DNA of 64,000 bases from Apoderus coryli (lineage: Eukaryota > Arthropoda > Insecta > Coleoptera > Attelabidae): assembly GCA_911728435.2 (NCBI GenBank), contig OU452202.1:23973135-24037134 (forward strand), given 5' to 3'. Below are positions 36,126-48,793 of the stretch, one piece after another. The notes under the pieces were generated by a model. That model was not told where the DNA came from, did no database searches, and was given only the letters and a program-made list of their open reading frames with translations. Made by a program: the position numbers and the translations under genes. Numbering within the stretch: position 1 is the first letter of the stretch; each line of letters opens with the position of its first letter.

Positions 36126-38028
36126 AGGAATTCTAACACTTTAATAATTACTTTGTGTTAAATTACAATAATTGAGTACAGTGTCAGGCTTGTGGTGATT
36201 TAGAAAATATATTTTTTGTCTCTAAACTATTTGACAAACTAAAAGTTTGTAAGAAAGTAAATAGATTCTAAATAAAATTAACTATTCACAAAAAAAAAAA
36301 CTGGTATTGATTATACAACGGTTACAAAAAATATGTGAGCTTTTAAAAGTAAACGTAATTTTCTTCAATAAAAACCCGTAGTCTATTGGTCTAAACGTGT
36401 ATCTCAAAAATGAATACAATCTATCAAATATTTTTCGATTTATTCGAAAAAAGAAAAACGTAACAAAATATTTACTTTTAAAGCCTTCTAGCGCCCAAAC
36501 CAGCAATGTTGTATACATATATAGTAAGTTGAGCTAAATCATCATATATTTTGGGCAAAGCAATTCCGTTTCCGAAAAATGTTGATCATAAATCATTCTG
36601 CTACAAAAACCCTGTATATTTACCCAGTTTCTTTTCATCAAGAATAATGAGAACAGAAACAAAACCCCATAAAGTTGTTGAGTGATGGAAATTAGATGGA
36701 TTGACCCAGATATAAGAATCAATTCTAAACAATAATTGAAATAAATCAGCAGCAATTATTGCAACATTATTCTAATAATTAGTTTCGTGAAATTTTCAAT
36801 ATAATTTTTTTCGGTTGTGCACCGGTTTGGTTGCTATCGCACGGCAATTTTCCAACAAGTGATTGTCACGAAATAATTCGTGAATTCTCATTAACGTGTT
36901 CTACTGGGGCAGATCGATCGTGAAATCTCTGAAAATCGTGCCCAAATTAATTAGTGTCGATGCGATGATTATTTACCGAAACATATACCAAAATTTTTTT
37001 TGTGGTTTTGGTGAAATCATGTAGATTATGTGTGCAAGGCACACGGAAAAAAGTATTTATTGGGATGAAAAACAACATTTTGTTATCTGATGGCTATTTG
37101 TCTAAAATATAATTGTAAATTGAATTCATCAAAAAGATGGAGTTATGTAAGTTGGGCTTAACATCAACAGTTAAATTTCAAGCTTTGATGAATGTCTATG
37201 AATTAAATACATTAAAGCTCTTAACACTTAAAAATAATTAATTATTATTATACATAACTTCTACAATCATGTTGAAACTATAGCTTTTGTCGCACATGTA
37301 ATGGGACATCTTCAAGCAAATCAGGTGAAGCAGTCCACTGACGCGATTAGGCAATTGTACAGGTCCTAGTAGACAGTAAATACATTGCTTTTGTGGACAT
37401 CACCGGTAATACTGTTGCGCAAACATTACTAAAGTACGTAAGTATCATTAATATCCTGCTCGTGCTGCATCTCAAAAATATGTCATCAAGCGAGTGTTGC
37501 CGACGGCATCGTAACAAACTAATTCAGTTTAGTTGAGGTAATAAATCTCTACATCTCTTACCTATAACGTTAAAATATCAAGTCAAAATAGATAGCTAAT
37601 GAAAAAAACTTGCACTCTATGCATTATACAAGATTGCAGGAAACGCAAAAACATAATTTATGATTTTAATTGATACCCAGCCAATTATTCTAATAATAAT
37701 TGCTCATTCACCATTGGAGATACAACTTTTACTTTGGAAAACTTGTCTATATGTTATTATTTTACTTATATATTATGTGTTTAGGACTTCAACATCTAAG
37801 AGTCTAGTGATTTACAAATATGAACGAGTTGTTAACATTCAATCTGATTAAAATAAAGCGGGAAAACAATAATTTTGTTGATATTGATTTCGAATAATGC
37901 ATTTCCAGAACAATGATGGCTCAGTAAAGAGGCCTCCACAGTCTCCAAATATAACTCCTCTATATTTTCAAAAGATCAGAATAAGAAGAAATTATTGTAG
38001 TTTTGGAGTGTTTAGTTTTACTCTTTCG
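36126..38028. other. AT-rich spacer
   Basis: 36830-36960 is slightly richer in G+C but has no identifiable frame. Open frames at 36282-36518, 36534-36755 and 37660-37851 lack motifs. Confidence 0.4.
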
Positions 38029-38196
38029 TTAAATATACAGGGTTTTCCAAAAGATTTAAGAAGGTGTTTTATCATCTCATTTTATATGGAAAAAGTTCTC
38101 ATAAAGATACGTCTGGAAACCATTGGTTCCAAGATACAAGGTGTAAATATCGTTTTTTTTTCTAATTAAGAAATGTTTTAAATATAATATAAAATA

Positions 38197-39262
38197 CGAG
38201 GTATGTTCAAAAGAAAAGGTGAATTTTTAAATTTTTCGAAAAATATTTATTTATTCATCAATATCCATTTTGTCCCCTTCAAAGTAATTCCCCTCAGATA
38301 TAATGCACTTGTGCCAGTGCTTCTTCCAATCCCCGAAGCACTTCTGAAATGCGCTTTTCGGTATGGCCATCAGCAGCTCATTCTTCGATTCTGAATTTAG
38401 CTTATCAATTGTGGCAAAACGCTTTCCTTTCATTGGTCTCTACAGTTTTGGGAATAGGAAAAAGTCGCAGGAATCTGGTGAATACTGTGGTTTTTGGAGA
38501 AAATATCACGAACAAGCATTGATGTGTGAGCTGGTGCATTATCGTGATCCAGAATCCATGATTTGTTTTTCCACCATTCGTTTGATCCGTATTGCTTCAC
38601 GCAAACGTTGCATACTTCCTTGTAGTATTCCTTATTAACCGTACAACCTGTTGGCAAGAACTCATGATGCACCATGCCATTATAATCGAAGAAAACAGTT
38701 AGCAAAACCTTCACATTTGATCGAACTTGGCGTGTTTTTTCCGGTCTTGGCTCTTCAGTCCGCTTCCATTGGGATGATTGGGCCTTGGTGTCGACGTTAT
38801 AACCGTATATCCACGTTTCGTCGCCAGTTATGACCCTTTTGAGCAAATCTGGATTGTCGTAGACGTCATTCAACAACTCCTGAGCGATACTACTGCAACG
38901 TTGCTTTTGATCAAAATTTAGCAATTTCGGACAAAATTCGCTGCCACACGTTTCATGACCAAAACATCCGACAAAATTGCATGCCATGAGCCGATTGATA
39001 CACCAACATCCTCTGCAACTTGCCTAATAGTGATTCGACGATTTTCCAAAACTATTTTCCTCACTGTTTCGATGTTTTCTTAGCTTGTTGACCTGGTTGC
39101 AACTCCAGGACGGCCAGCGGCATCAACATCTTCCCGCGGCGCTTGTACCACTTATAAACACTTTTTTGAGACAAAGTAGAATCGCCGAATGCCACAGTCA
39201 ACATTTTAAGTGCGTCGGAGCCCGGGAAAATTCCAAATTCACCTTTTCTTTTCTACACCTTG
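38197..39262 (-). mobile_element. mariner of a second family
   Basis: CGAGGTATGTTCAAAAGAAA starts at 38197 after TA (38195-38196), and the inverse of CAAGGTGTAGAAAAGAAAAG ends at 39262 before TA (39263-39264). Both continue into the shared GGTGAATTT. The 1066-bp length is a little short for mariner (about 1.3 kb), reflecting internal deletions. Transcription direction is minus. Confidence 0.85.
38251..39200 (-). pseudogene. mariner transposase (second family), degraded
   Basis: The main 185-codon block (38430-38987) contains LLNFDQKQR, the first catalytic region LLKRVITGDETWIYGYNVDT with AQSSQWKR, then VKVLLTVFFDYNGMVHHEFL and the second site WILDHDNAPAHTS. A last block in another frame (38251-38433) has MKGKRFATIDKLNSESKNEL and WHKCIISEGNYFEGDK. 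The third Asp region (usually YSPDLAPCD) is destroyed: the frame reads PATFSYSQNC. Upstream of 38987 the DNA-binding half survives in two frames. Inactive. Confidence 0.88.
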
Positions 39263-39350
39263 TATCTTAAAAACAATGCATTGTCGGACGTATATTTATG
39301 GAAACTTTTTTTCATAAATGACCTGAGAAATCAGCTCCTTAAATAAGAAG

Positions 39351-42034
39351 TACCTACTTACATAATATATGTTGACAAAATTTTGTAAGTTAATGTAGTT
39401 TTATAATTCCATTTTTTTGAAAACTCCGTTGATTAATTGTCGCTACTGATGATGGAATGTAGAATATTCCGATTCACCGCGAGAAATAAAGGAACACGTA
39501 TTTTTTTGTTTTATCTTATTTTAATTTTTGGAGCACTTAGGGGCCTCTCAAAGGGAGGGAGATAAGTGGTGCATTTTTCGCACGATAATTTTGGAACACT
39601 GTGTATATATAAAATATTTAGTGAGGCAGACGTGTAGGTAATAAGCAAATTATGATCTTGCATATTGATAATTTTAGTTTTTTTACTTTTAAATTTCAAA
39701 TACTCTATACTACAATATAATTATCAAAAATCATTTAACAAATAAAAATTAGCATATTATGCAAATATTTCCTTAATTTTGTTTCTATATCCGCTTGAAA
39801 AGTATCTCTTTGTAAAATTTAAAATGATTTTAAACACTTGAAAAAATATTAGCTTGTCAGAAGTGTTAAACAAATTGTTATTTTTATAAAACTGGGCTAA
39901 TCGGCCATCCTTCTGCATAAATATACACACATTTTCGTTTTTGCGCCTTGTAATTTAAATCAATTACGACATACTCTGCGGTTCGTTTCCAACCGCCTAT
40001 TTAAAGTAGTACCTATACATCATTTATGTCAAATTTGACACTTAAAGGTAGTAAAGGAAATGGTAGGTAGGTACAGTGACTTATTCAATTAAAAATAGTA
40101 ATAATTATTTTTTTTAACCAAGTATTTATAGAAAGTTCCTGCATTCTGTAGCTTTTGAACTTTTAACATAAATATATTCTTTGAAATTACGAAATAGATT
40201 TGCGTTCATATATATATATAAAATTATTGTTACGAAAAAAGCTCTAATACCAAGAACTCTTAAAGCTTATAGAGGAAAATACTCCAACTGAATTTGAAAA
40301 AAGGTTTTTAACGTTATTTCTTACGAACTCTAATGTCGTTGAGGTGAAAGCACAATAGTTGTGTTTTACAATTTTTTAAGCAGAGGAAGAATAATAGAGG
40401 GAGCTTGTCTAGCAGGACTGAGTGCAATCCCATTTTTGCAAAGCTTCTCAGGAAGTGGCATTATCAAAAACAATACAAATAAACACATCTAAGAATGTAA
40501 AGCGAATTTTTCTTAACTGACAGAACATTTTTGAATTTTTGTTTCAGATTGTGCAGTAAGTGAGTTTCGAAAAACGGAGAAAACATTTCAAGTAAAGCCG
40601 GTGCAACGAACACAACTTACAGGACGGGGAAACGTTCATTTGATAAATCAATGAAAATCTCAAGCTTATTTTCCGATATACTTTTATAATCCAACCGAGA
40701 AAACCGTAATAATGATATTCAACAACAATCGCAATAATAAAGTCCAACTTAATTTGAGTTAATAGGCTGTCAACTCAATAATATTTATTACTAATTACCA
40801 CACTTACACAGCAAAGTACTACTGTGAGAAAATATAAATAATATATTTATACAGTATGATAATAATTGTTTATACTCATAATAAAGAATTAATAATCTTT
40901 GTTTTGTCGTTATCTTTGCGTCTTGTGTAGGTACCTATATGATCAACTGGAATAATAAGTAGACTTTTTTTCTTAGGATGCAAAATGACTAGTTATATAT
41001 TTTTTTTTATTTGGTTTCACAACTTCTGTATTGTACCGTACAGTACCAATAACGATAGATATTCTTATAAATAGGTGTAACAAAGCAAAATTGTACTGTT
41101 AACAACGGCGTTCCCACGTTTTTTCTCTGTGTTTTCAGCTTTAGTTAGCAGGACTTTGCTTATAAGTAGAGCTAGATGGAAATGTTTGCTTGCACCAATC
41201 ATTTTGTAATAATGGTGACTCACTTTTAACTGATCAAATAGTAAACTATGTCTCAAAAATACCTGCAAGATTATTAACTAGAATAATTAGACTCTCAGGC
41301 ACTTATGAACATGGAAAAAAACCTCTACACCTTACATACACACAATGTGCAGTGTATATGAGCTTTTATATCCAGAAAGGCGTCAACCGTATCATCACAG
41401 TAAATAGTACTATGTGTATGGTATTGTTGCAATCAGAATTGTTTGGACATGATATAATTTTCAAAAATGCGGCCATAAGAAAATCAAAATTTACTCTGTG
41501 TTCAATATTTATTGTTCACTTTGTATGTTTAGTTTAATTGTTTATGTTATTAATTTTTAATTGTAAAAAAATATAGTTATCCAATGTCATTATAAAAAAA
41601 AATTAGACAAAAAAATAAATAAAGTTGTCAAGTTGACATTCTATACATAAAAAAAAGTTATCAAATTATTCAAGAAAATTAACTGAAAGCTCGATTCAAA
41701 ATCAATAGTAATAAAACGGTCATTCGAGACAGAATTTGTAAATAATCTTATTACAGGTAAATCTGAATAAGTTACACTCTGAAAATCAAATGTCTAGCAG
41801 GCTTAAAAATCCATCTACCGTGTCAATTTATGTACCCCAAATTTCATAAAGGTCGAATAACAAATAAAAACCTCCATAGATATTTTTCATTTCAAATTTA
41901 AAAGAGAATGAAATTGCTCAATTTTTGTCTAATGTAACCGAACGTCTATTTCTAATATTTTGGAAAATCGTCATGGCGAGCAGTGAATTAGTTATAACCG
42001 TATGCATTTTTATTATTGGTCTAAAAGTCCTGGA
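39351..42034. other. AT-rich spacer
   Basis: Nothing coding was recognised over 2.7 kb. The plus-strand frame of 115 codons at 41190-41537 shows no domain and is of low confidence. Confidence 0.45.
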
Positions 42035-42987
42035 ACAGCACTTTGTAACAAAATAGCGATAGAGATTCTCTGTCCTATTTCGTACTCTTTAACCAGGTTC
42101 GCTATTTTCCGTGTCTAGCTGAACATGAGCGAAGAGGCGATAGAGAAGCAAATGATAGAGAAAGATGTTTCTATGATCGTTCTATCTCAGTCTATTCAAT
42201 GCATGTATGAGTTTTTTATCTTTCTTCATTCAATGACAATAAAATGAAAAGAGGTTAAATTATGGTTGTTTGTATTATGATTTTCAGGTGATATTTTTAA
42301 TTTTTTAGGTAAACTTCTTACAATAATTATAAACATTTATCTATCGCGAAAAAGGTATGAAGATAAGCATTTAATTTAAGACATATTAACAAATATCATT
42401 TTTGAGTAGAATCAAAATTTGTAAAGTAAACAATTTAAACTGTAAAATTATTAATTATTATTATATGCAAACAGCATTGTAATAATATTAGTCTATCTAT
42501 AAATCAAATCATAACTCTTTATTTAAACAAAAACGTTCAATAAAATGTAGAATGAATAATTCTTCTAACTCTAGTTTCATGAATTTTAGCAATATTTTCG
42601 ATTTCGTTAACAAGAAATCTTTGCAGTGGCAATATTTTTAACAGTCACTTATACAACGCTTTTTGCCAACAAAATAAAAAACTACTAAACACTATCAATT
42701 TATTAAGTCCAAAATACAAAATTAAATAAACAAATAAAATGTGAGGTTAATGTCAATCAAATATCTTCTTATTATCGTATTTTTTCTTGGCCCTAAGTAC
42801 ATTTGTCTTATGTTTTCGAGACGCGTAGTAGTATTTTCTCTGTCCGATTGAGAAACACGAAACTTGTCGAACTAGCACCGAGGCTATAAGGATTCGCTTA
42901 TAGAGTACCGATAATTAAGTAATAGCAATCCTTATCACTTGCTTATTCTCTATCTCTATCCTTAAAATTCATATTACAGAGTGCCGC
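42035..42987. mobile_element. Non-autonomous TIR element, about 950 bp
   Basis: Left end ACAGCACTTTGTAA at 42035; right end is the inverse of GCGGCACTCTGTAA at 42987. Just inside both ends are GATAGAGAT-like stretches (42058 region and the inverse near 42955). Flanks TCCTGGA and TCCTGAT resemble an imperfect 7-8 bp target duplication, which would fit a hAT-like element. The interior is AT-rich without a transposase frame. Confidence 0.45.
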
Positions 42988-44151
42988 TCCTGATGATAAG
43001 AATTGATATTTTCGAATGATTCCTAATAATTATTATCTTCAAATATTCATTATATTGGTGCGGAGAGTCTATGGCTCTAATAATGCTACTCCTATCAAAC
43101 AAAAACTAATTATACGCAACAATAAATAAAATGCAACCCGGTTTTATTGAAATAAATAATAACATTAGACCATATCATAATATGTAGTACCTATACAATA
43201 TGTGTATTGTAATGTAGGTATGTTGGGCTATATTAAAATCTAATCTAGATGTCGTAGATATAGTTATTCATTGCAAAATTATTATTGATCGATAACCCGC
43301 GTTCCAAGGCACACCTGATCGTTAATAATTTTTCAATGATCTTATTATAAAATTACGAGATCGAAGACAAGTGGATTTTAAGCAATATCGGAGCGAATGT
43401 TTGTAATAATTGGTCATTTTTGATTAAGGATTATTATTTAATGCATTTAACTTAATCAATTAGCAATATTTACGCAAAATCGTGTATTATGTTGATGATG
43501 ATTAGATAGTAATACTATTCAGTTTACGTTCATAAATACAGCGCATTGTTTGCCTTTGAAGTTTATTTCAAGCTATAACTCCACAATTTGTTAACTTTGC
43601 CTCGGCATTCGCATATATTTCCAAGGAGCCCAATCTTGACTCTGCTTGACGGCGCCCATGGCAAGTTGTTTACGTTTTCTGATTTATTTTTATAGAAGAT
43701 AACAAGAAATCCCTTGCCGGATTTCCCAGTCGTTCTGTGGTAGTTTTATAAACAAAAAATAAAAAAAAATTCAAAAGAAATATTAAAAATTAAAAAAAAA
43801 AAATCATTAATATTATATTAATAATAAGAGTCTTGAAAGAAAAATAGAAACATTTTTGAGTTACCCCGTAGACAACATCTAGGAGCTTATAGTTTCACTT
43901 TCAAAGAAATCTTGAATTGAGATCCACAAGAATCAAAAAATTATTCAAAATATTACTTTTACTAAATTTAAAGTGTATGCTAAAAATTTCTATACATTTA
44001 AAATTTCATAAATGTGGGTTAATTAATGTTCTTTTTGTATCACCCTGTACATGCTACTTATTAATTAATGTTGTTATTATCTGTTAAATCCTTAGCACAT
44101 CGCCAGATGTTAAAATAACGTTAACCTTAATAGTGGTGTACGTTATTTTTA
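42988..44151. other. AT-rich spacer
   Basis: No gene was recognised. CACCCTGTAC near 44041 is an unpaired MITE-like tip. Confidence 0.4.
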
Positions 44152-44275
44152 GGACTACCATCTCTCTATTTTGAAATTCGTTGGTTGCAGTTCTTATTCT
44201 ACCATATCTCTCTATTTTGAAATTCGTTGGTTTGTCAGGTTTCCAGTTTTAAGACTACCATATCTCTTTAACTTA
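44152..44275 (+). repeat. Short direct repeats
   Basis: CTACCATCTCTCTATTTTGA and following bases (from 44155) recur from 44199 with one inserted base, and a third partial copy (CTACCATATCTCTTT) starts at 44255. Spacings are 44 and 56 bp. Confidence 0.7.
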
Positions 44276-45646
44276 TTATGCTGTGGTTCAATAAAGCAGA
44301 TGAGGAGATTTTTAGATCAGAAAAACTCAACTCGAATTTACGAATGTGTACGTTATTCTTTGATACGATTGTGACTAAAAATATACGAAATTGCTTGTCC
44401 CATATGGTTTTCTAAAAATATAGTCATGAAAATGATTTCAAAAAAAATAGACAAATTCCAATATAGTTGACACCTCTAGTTTCACGTCATAATTCGGTTT
44501 TGGTAATATGTTTTTACTAACACGACAGACAAATTGCTTGTGTCAAATAGTTTATTATTATTTTCTTTGTTTACATTAAGAGTCTAATAGTTTTCGGCAT
44601 TATTTTCATGTTGAAGATCAATTTCTATCAACATGTTGTATATTGTAGTGTTATAAAATGGTTATTCCACATAGTTGTAGTAAATTTAGAAGTTGTCATT
44701 GTGTATTTGAAGTAATATTACTGAAAAAGTGTTAATAACCTAAAGTGAGTGTCATGAGTGCCGTCAGATGGATAGATGTGATCATATGTTTGTCAATAAC
44801 CTAAGTCAGATGGATCGGAAATAGTTGATATCTCCCTCTGCGTCGCACACAAAATGAACTTTTGTAGATGTAAATAAATTAATTAATAAAAAGTACCCGT
44901 TGGGATGCAGCAAAAAACAAAATTTCTATACAGACAGACCTGCGGCTGCACCTTCGGTGCAGCTTTAAGTTAAGTCACATAGATAGCGGTCCTTTTTTTG
45001 CAGATTTTCGACGACAAAGACAGCACTATCATATTTTATAGAGAATAAAAAAATCACTGATTTAAAGTCGAAAGTCTTCCATGAGGATGTAACTTCAACT
45101 TTTTAAAGTTCGGGTTGTTCGTCGCCATAGCAGTCCTCGTTGGAGAATATTTTGTTTATTGATTGGAATTCATGTAGGACTCTGAACAAGGAATTTTTTT
45201 TCTTTACAACAATAATTATTATTTTGCAATAATATAGCAGTTATGCATTCCCAATGAGAAATTCAAATAATATGAGCAATTTCTAATATATAAAACAATA
45301 AATTTATCAGAAATAATTACTATAAAAGTATATGATTAAATCATAATTTCGAGAATATATTTGCACACGAAACAGGTGTTTTGTGTGCAATATAAATCAA
45401 ATTCTTGGTGGTATAATAGTCAATGTGTCATATCCATAATAAAGAAGTGAGAAAAATCTGAAGAAACTACTTGAGTTATTACAAATAATATTAATCTTCA
45501 TAATATATGCTGTTGAAATTCCTAATCACGTGTCTGTAGGTCGTGTTCCACGTGATTTGTTTGATGCTGCTTTTCTTTATGAAATTTTAGAATATCAACC
45601 ATTTTTTAGAAATTTCAAGATATCGTAGGGCTAAAATTGAAAAAAA
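44276..45646. other. AT-rich spacer
   Basis: No gene was recognised. Confidence 0.4.
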
Positions 45647-45935
45647 ATGGAAGAAGACGGTGCCATGGAGAAGAGCATATACGGGGTGGCTCCATGAAAC
45701 CAAAACACAGTTCTTTCTTTTCCAGGACAGCCCGATTTTGACTACGAGGGAGGTATTAATGAAAAATTGCAAATTTATCACAGTGTGGCTAACAGAATAT
45801 CTTATCCAAGAACGACTTTTCCTGCTGTTTACAATTACGAACTACACAATCCAATGCTATGCTTATTATTTGGATCAAAATCGTTTATTGAACTGCAGAA
45901 AGAGTATCGATAAATGAAAGTTATTATGAAAACGG

Positions 45936-45946
45936 GTGCTAACATT
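45936..45946 (+). repeat. Target-site duplication of RTE element, left copy
   Basis: GTGCTAACATT; identical to 47530-47540. Confidence 0.85.
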
Positions 45947-47504
45947 TATATCAGAAACTTATTTTCGGACGAAAGAACTCTTGGCCGGGATACGGAGGAT
46001 GATCTATCAGGACCCCCAATAATAAGAGCGGAAATAGAAAGGACCATCCGCACATTGAAAAATAACAAGGCGCCTGGGCCCGATGAAATTACTGCAGAGC
46101 TCCTTAAACTGCTTGACGATAGGGGTGTAACAGTTCTCCACAAACTCTTCAACAGAATATATGAAATCGGGCAATATCCCGACCAATGGTTGTCATCTAC
46201 CTTCATACCGTTACCAAAAAAGAATAACGCTAGGAAATGCGAAGACCACAGACTTATCAGCCTTATGAGCCACTCATTAAAACTGTCCCTTAAGGTTATC
46301 CATCAAAGAATATTCAGAAGGTGCGAGCAAAGCATCAGCGACTCACAATTTGGGTTCAGACAAGGCCTGGGAACTCGAGAAGCATTAGTAGGAACACAAG
46401 TACTGATACAAAACTGCCACGATCAACGGAAAGATGTGTGCCTATGTTTCATAGATTTCAAGAAGGCATTTGACAGGGTTCAACATCATAAATTACTAAC
46501 AATTCTGAGACAAATGGATATAGACGGCAAAGATATTCGCTGCATTGAAAATCTCTATCTAAAACAATCTGCCCACATAAAGATCGATGGAGAACAGAGC
46601 AGCAATGTTGAAATCTGCAGAGGAGTCAGGCAGGGGTGTGTTCTCTCGCCTCTGCTGTTCAATTTGTATTCTGAAAACATCTTCTCTAGAAAAGGGCATT
46701 AAAGTCAATGGGACGTGGATTAATAACATTCGTTACGCGGACGACACGGTCTTGATTGCCGATAATATGAGTGATCTTCAATGCCTTGTCGATGTAGTGG
46801 GACGGCACAGTGAGAGAATGGGCCTAAAAATAAATGCCAAAAAAACAAAATATATGGTCATTACTCGCCAACCTGACAATTTTAAGATTGCAAGATTAAC
46901 ATCTGATGGATCATCAATTGAACGTGTGAATAAATTTAAATATCTTGGAGTATGGCTCAGTGAGGACTGGACATCCGAGTTGGAAATAAAATGCCGCATA
47001 GAGAATGCCCGCAACACATTCATGAAATTCAAACGTATTTTTACCAATGCGGACTTTAACCTGAACCTGAAAGTGAGATTCGCGAGGTGTTACATCTGGT
47101 CGGTGTTACTATACGGTGTTGAGAGCTGGACACTAAAAGTAGCCACAATGAATAGAATAGAAGCCTTTGAGATGTGGGTATATCGTAGAATACTAAAAAT
47201 CCCATGGACGGCCCGAGTGACCAACGAAAATGTCCTACGAGGAATAAACAAAGAACGTGAACTGCTGCTGACGATCAAAAAAAGAAAGACTGCATACCTA
47301 GGACATATAATGCGAAGCACGAAATACCAATTCCTACAACTGATTATCGAGGGAAAGATTGAAGGAAAGAGAGGAGCGGGAAGAAAGAAGATGTCATGGC
47401 TACGTAATATAAGACAATGGACGGGCTTGCGAACAGTGGAAAGCCTAATACATACAGCTAGAGACAGGATAGAGATGAATCGTGTGGTCGCAAACATTCA
47501 CTAA
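45947..47504 (+). pseudogene. RTE-clade reverse transcriptase, one frameshift
   Basis: Frame one (to 46702) carries LKNNKAPGPDEITAELLK, then FGFRQGLGTREAL, CFIDFKKAFDRVQHHKLL with the catalytic-block Asp, and GVRQGCVLSPLLFNLYSE. A shift near 46675 leads to frame two with the active site IRYADDTVLIADN, KTKYMVITRQ, FKYLGVWLSEDW, VLLYGVESWTLK, RRILKIPWTARVTNENVL and the tail GKRGAGRKKMSWLRNIRQWT. The WT.R..N..VL and GRRR..WL.. blocks are typical of RTE/BovB proteins. The apurinic endonuclease is missing through 5' truncation. Only one frameshift, so moderately young. Confidence 0.9.
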
Positions 47505-47529
47505 CGAATATGCATAAGAAGAAGAAGAA
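45947..47529 (+). mobile_element. 5'-truncated RTE/BovB-like LINE with 11-bp target duplication
   Basis: The element is flanked by GTGCTAACATT at 45936-45946 and 47530-47540. It has a very short 3' UTR (about 25 bp after the stop) ending in a GAA-repeat tail (47513-47529). The short UTR, simple-repeat tail and C-terminal architecture fit the RTE clade. Insertion is on the plus strand, 5'-truncated within the RT region. Confidence 0.9.
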
Positions 47530-47540
47530 GTGCTAACATT
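47530..47540 (+). repeat. Target-site duplication of RTE element, right copy
   Basis: GTGCTAACATT; identical to 45936-45946. Confidence 0.85.
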
Positions 47541-48520
47541 ACAGCACAATTATTGGTCAATGAACAAAATTCGTATAAGCATGATGTAATTGAACTTTTG
47601 AGGGAGAAACAATCGGTGGCAAAGAAAAAAGAATGTTAGAAAAGGTCTCTAAAACCAGTCACAGAAAAAAATAATTTACGTGTTCTAATGTTAATAATTG
47701 AAACATAATTTGATATTTGTTGAACTTCTATTACAGTCTAAAACTGCGAGAAAATTATTTTGACTCACCTTCTATAATAACCCAACTAACAATTTAACTT
47801 TTTTAATTGCTGTAAGAACGTTTATAAAATATATTTTATAAAACACCCATTGTTTTATAAACATTTTCACAACGTTCTTACGCGCCTTATAAACACGAAA
47901 AAGGCGCAGATTTATAAAACAAATCGACTCGTTAACGGTTCTATAAATGTTGCTTGTTGCTATTATACAATAGTTTTTAGAACGTTTATAAATATCTAAT
48001 AAAAATCAAATAAAACTGTTATAAAACAGTTTTATTATAGCTCTGTTACTAGAACAAAACGACATATTTGTAGAACTACTATAAAACTGTTAAAGGATAT
48101 AAACGTTTTTTAAAATACCTTTTTACACAAAATTATTTTATAATTATTATGCATTGTTGTTGGTACACATTAATAAAATCTGAACAATCATGGAGGTAAA
48201 AATAATATAAAACGCTATAATACCTACCCAATAATGAATAATAAAATAAGTCAGATAAAATTCATCCATGAGCAGATTTGGCTGCGAAACAAAATTTACT
48301 GTTAAATATATTGTATATTATTACTAAAATTTTAATGCGCCTCGCGAATTATGTAAATTAATGAATTTAGATTTTATAAATTATATAAATTTTTTTTTTT
48401 ATTGTCACTTATTGTTGAAAATAATCTTTTGGGAGATCCTTCATTATGTAATGACTGATTCTGTATACCTTATTAGCTAAGATAATTTTACAAATTATAA
48501 AAAATATTAATTTTAAAAGT

Positions 48521-48721
48521 TTGGTCAACATGGCTAACAATTTAAAGAAACCAAAAATGGCTTCTTCCTTATACGATGCTTATAAAACAAAATTATCTCA
48601 ACCCAGACGAGTATGCTCTTTAGATAGCTATTACAAAATAACTGCAGAATTGTTTTATACAGGGGCGTATTCGTTAAAAAAATATAAATCTCATAATATT
48701 TTAAGTGCAAATAAAATGTAA
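48521..48721 (+). CDS. Unidentified small ORF 1 of the 2.7 kb element (66 aa)
   Basis: Lysine-rich frame; it contains KKPKMASSLYDAYKTKLSQP and YYKITAELFYTGAYSLKKY. No domain, signal peptide or membrane segment is recognised. A more likely start is the fourth codon region (MANNLKK). It lies 72 bp upstream of a second frame on the same strand. This may be a remnant of an element protein or a chance frame. Confidence 0.25.
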   Translation: MVNMANNLKKPKMASSLYDAYKTKLSQPRRVCSLDSYYKITAELFYTGAYSLKKYKSHNILSANKM

Positions 48722-48793
48722 TATAAAATTAATATTACCTGAAACCCCTTTGATAGCAGAAGAATGATATGATTCTTTTATATCTATCATAAT

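Larger units (their letters stand above)
38040..39350. repeat. Inverted flanking sequences around a mariner
   Basis: Left of the mariner, 38085-38150 reads GGAAAAAGTTCTCATAAAGA...ATACGTC...AAGATACAAGGTGTA. To its right, 39250-39325 on the opposite strand reads similarly (AAAGTTTCCATAAATATACGTCC...AAGATACAAGGTGTA in outline). The mariner therefore seems to lie between the arms of an older inverted-repeat element, with a tip at 38036 (ATACAGGGTTTTCC). Confidence 0.4.
45647..47639 (+). pseudogene. Intronless decayed ORF, split by an RTE insertion
   Basis: If the retrotransposon 45947-47529 and one copy of its target duplication are removed, a single frame runs from ATG 45647 to TAG 47637-47639, 132 codons plus stop. 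It is broken only by TGA (45695-45697) and TAA just before the ATG at 45914. It begins MEEDGAMEKSIYGVAP and contains FDYEGGINEKLQIYHSVANR, NPMLCLLFGSKSFIELQKEY and, past the insertion, YKHDVIELLREKQSVAKKK. Composition and length of the shared frame look like a former protein, probably a processed copy of a host gene. I do not recognise the protein and see no clear poly-A tail. Confidence 0.55.

Noticed and set aside
41190..41537. 115-codon plus-strand frame
   Set aside because: No recognisable domain or splice context.
45660..45917. 85-codon plus-strand frame
   Set aside because: Out of frame with the better-supported decayed ORF that spans the RTE insertion.
45725..45945. A spliced exon starting after TTCTTTCTTTTCCAG at 45724
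   Set aside because: The same frame continues upstream of the supposed acceptor to ATG 45647, so an intronless copy is the simpler reading.
47090..47497. 135-codon minus-strand frame
   Set aside because: Shadow of the RTE reverse transcriptase.
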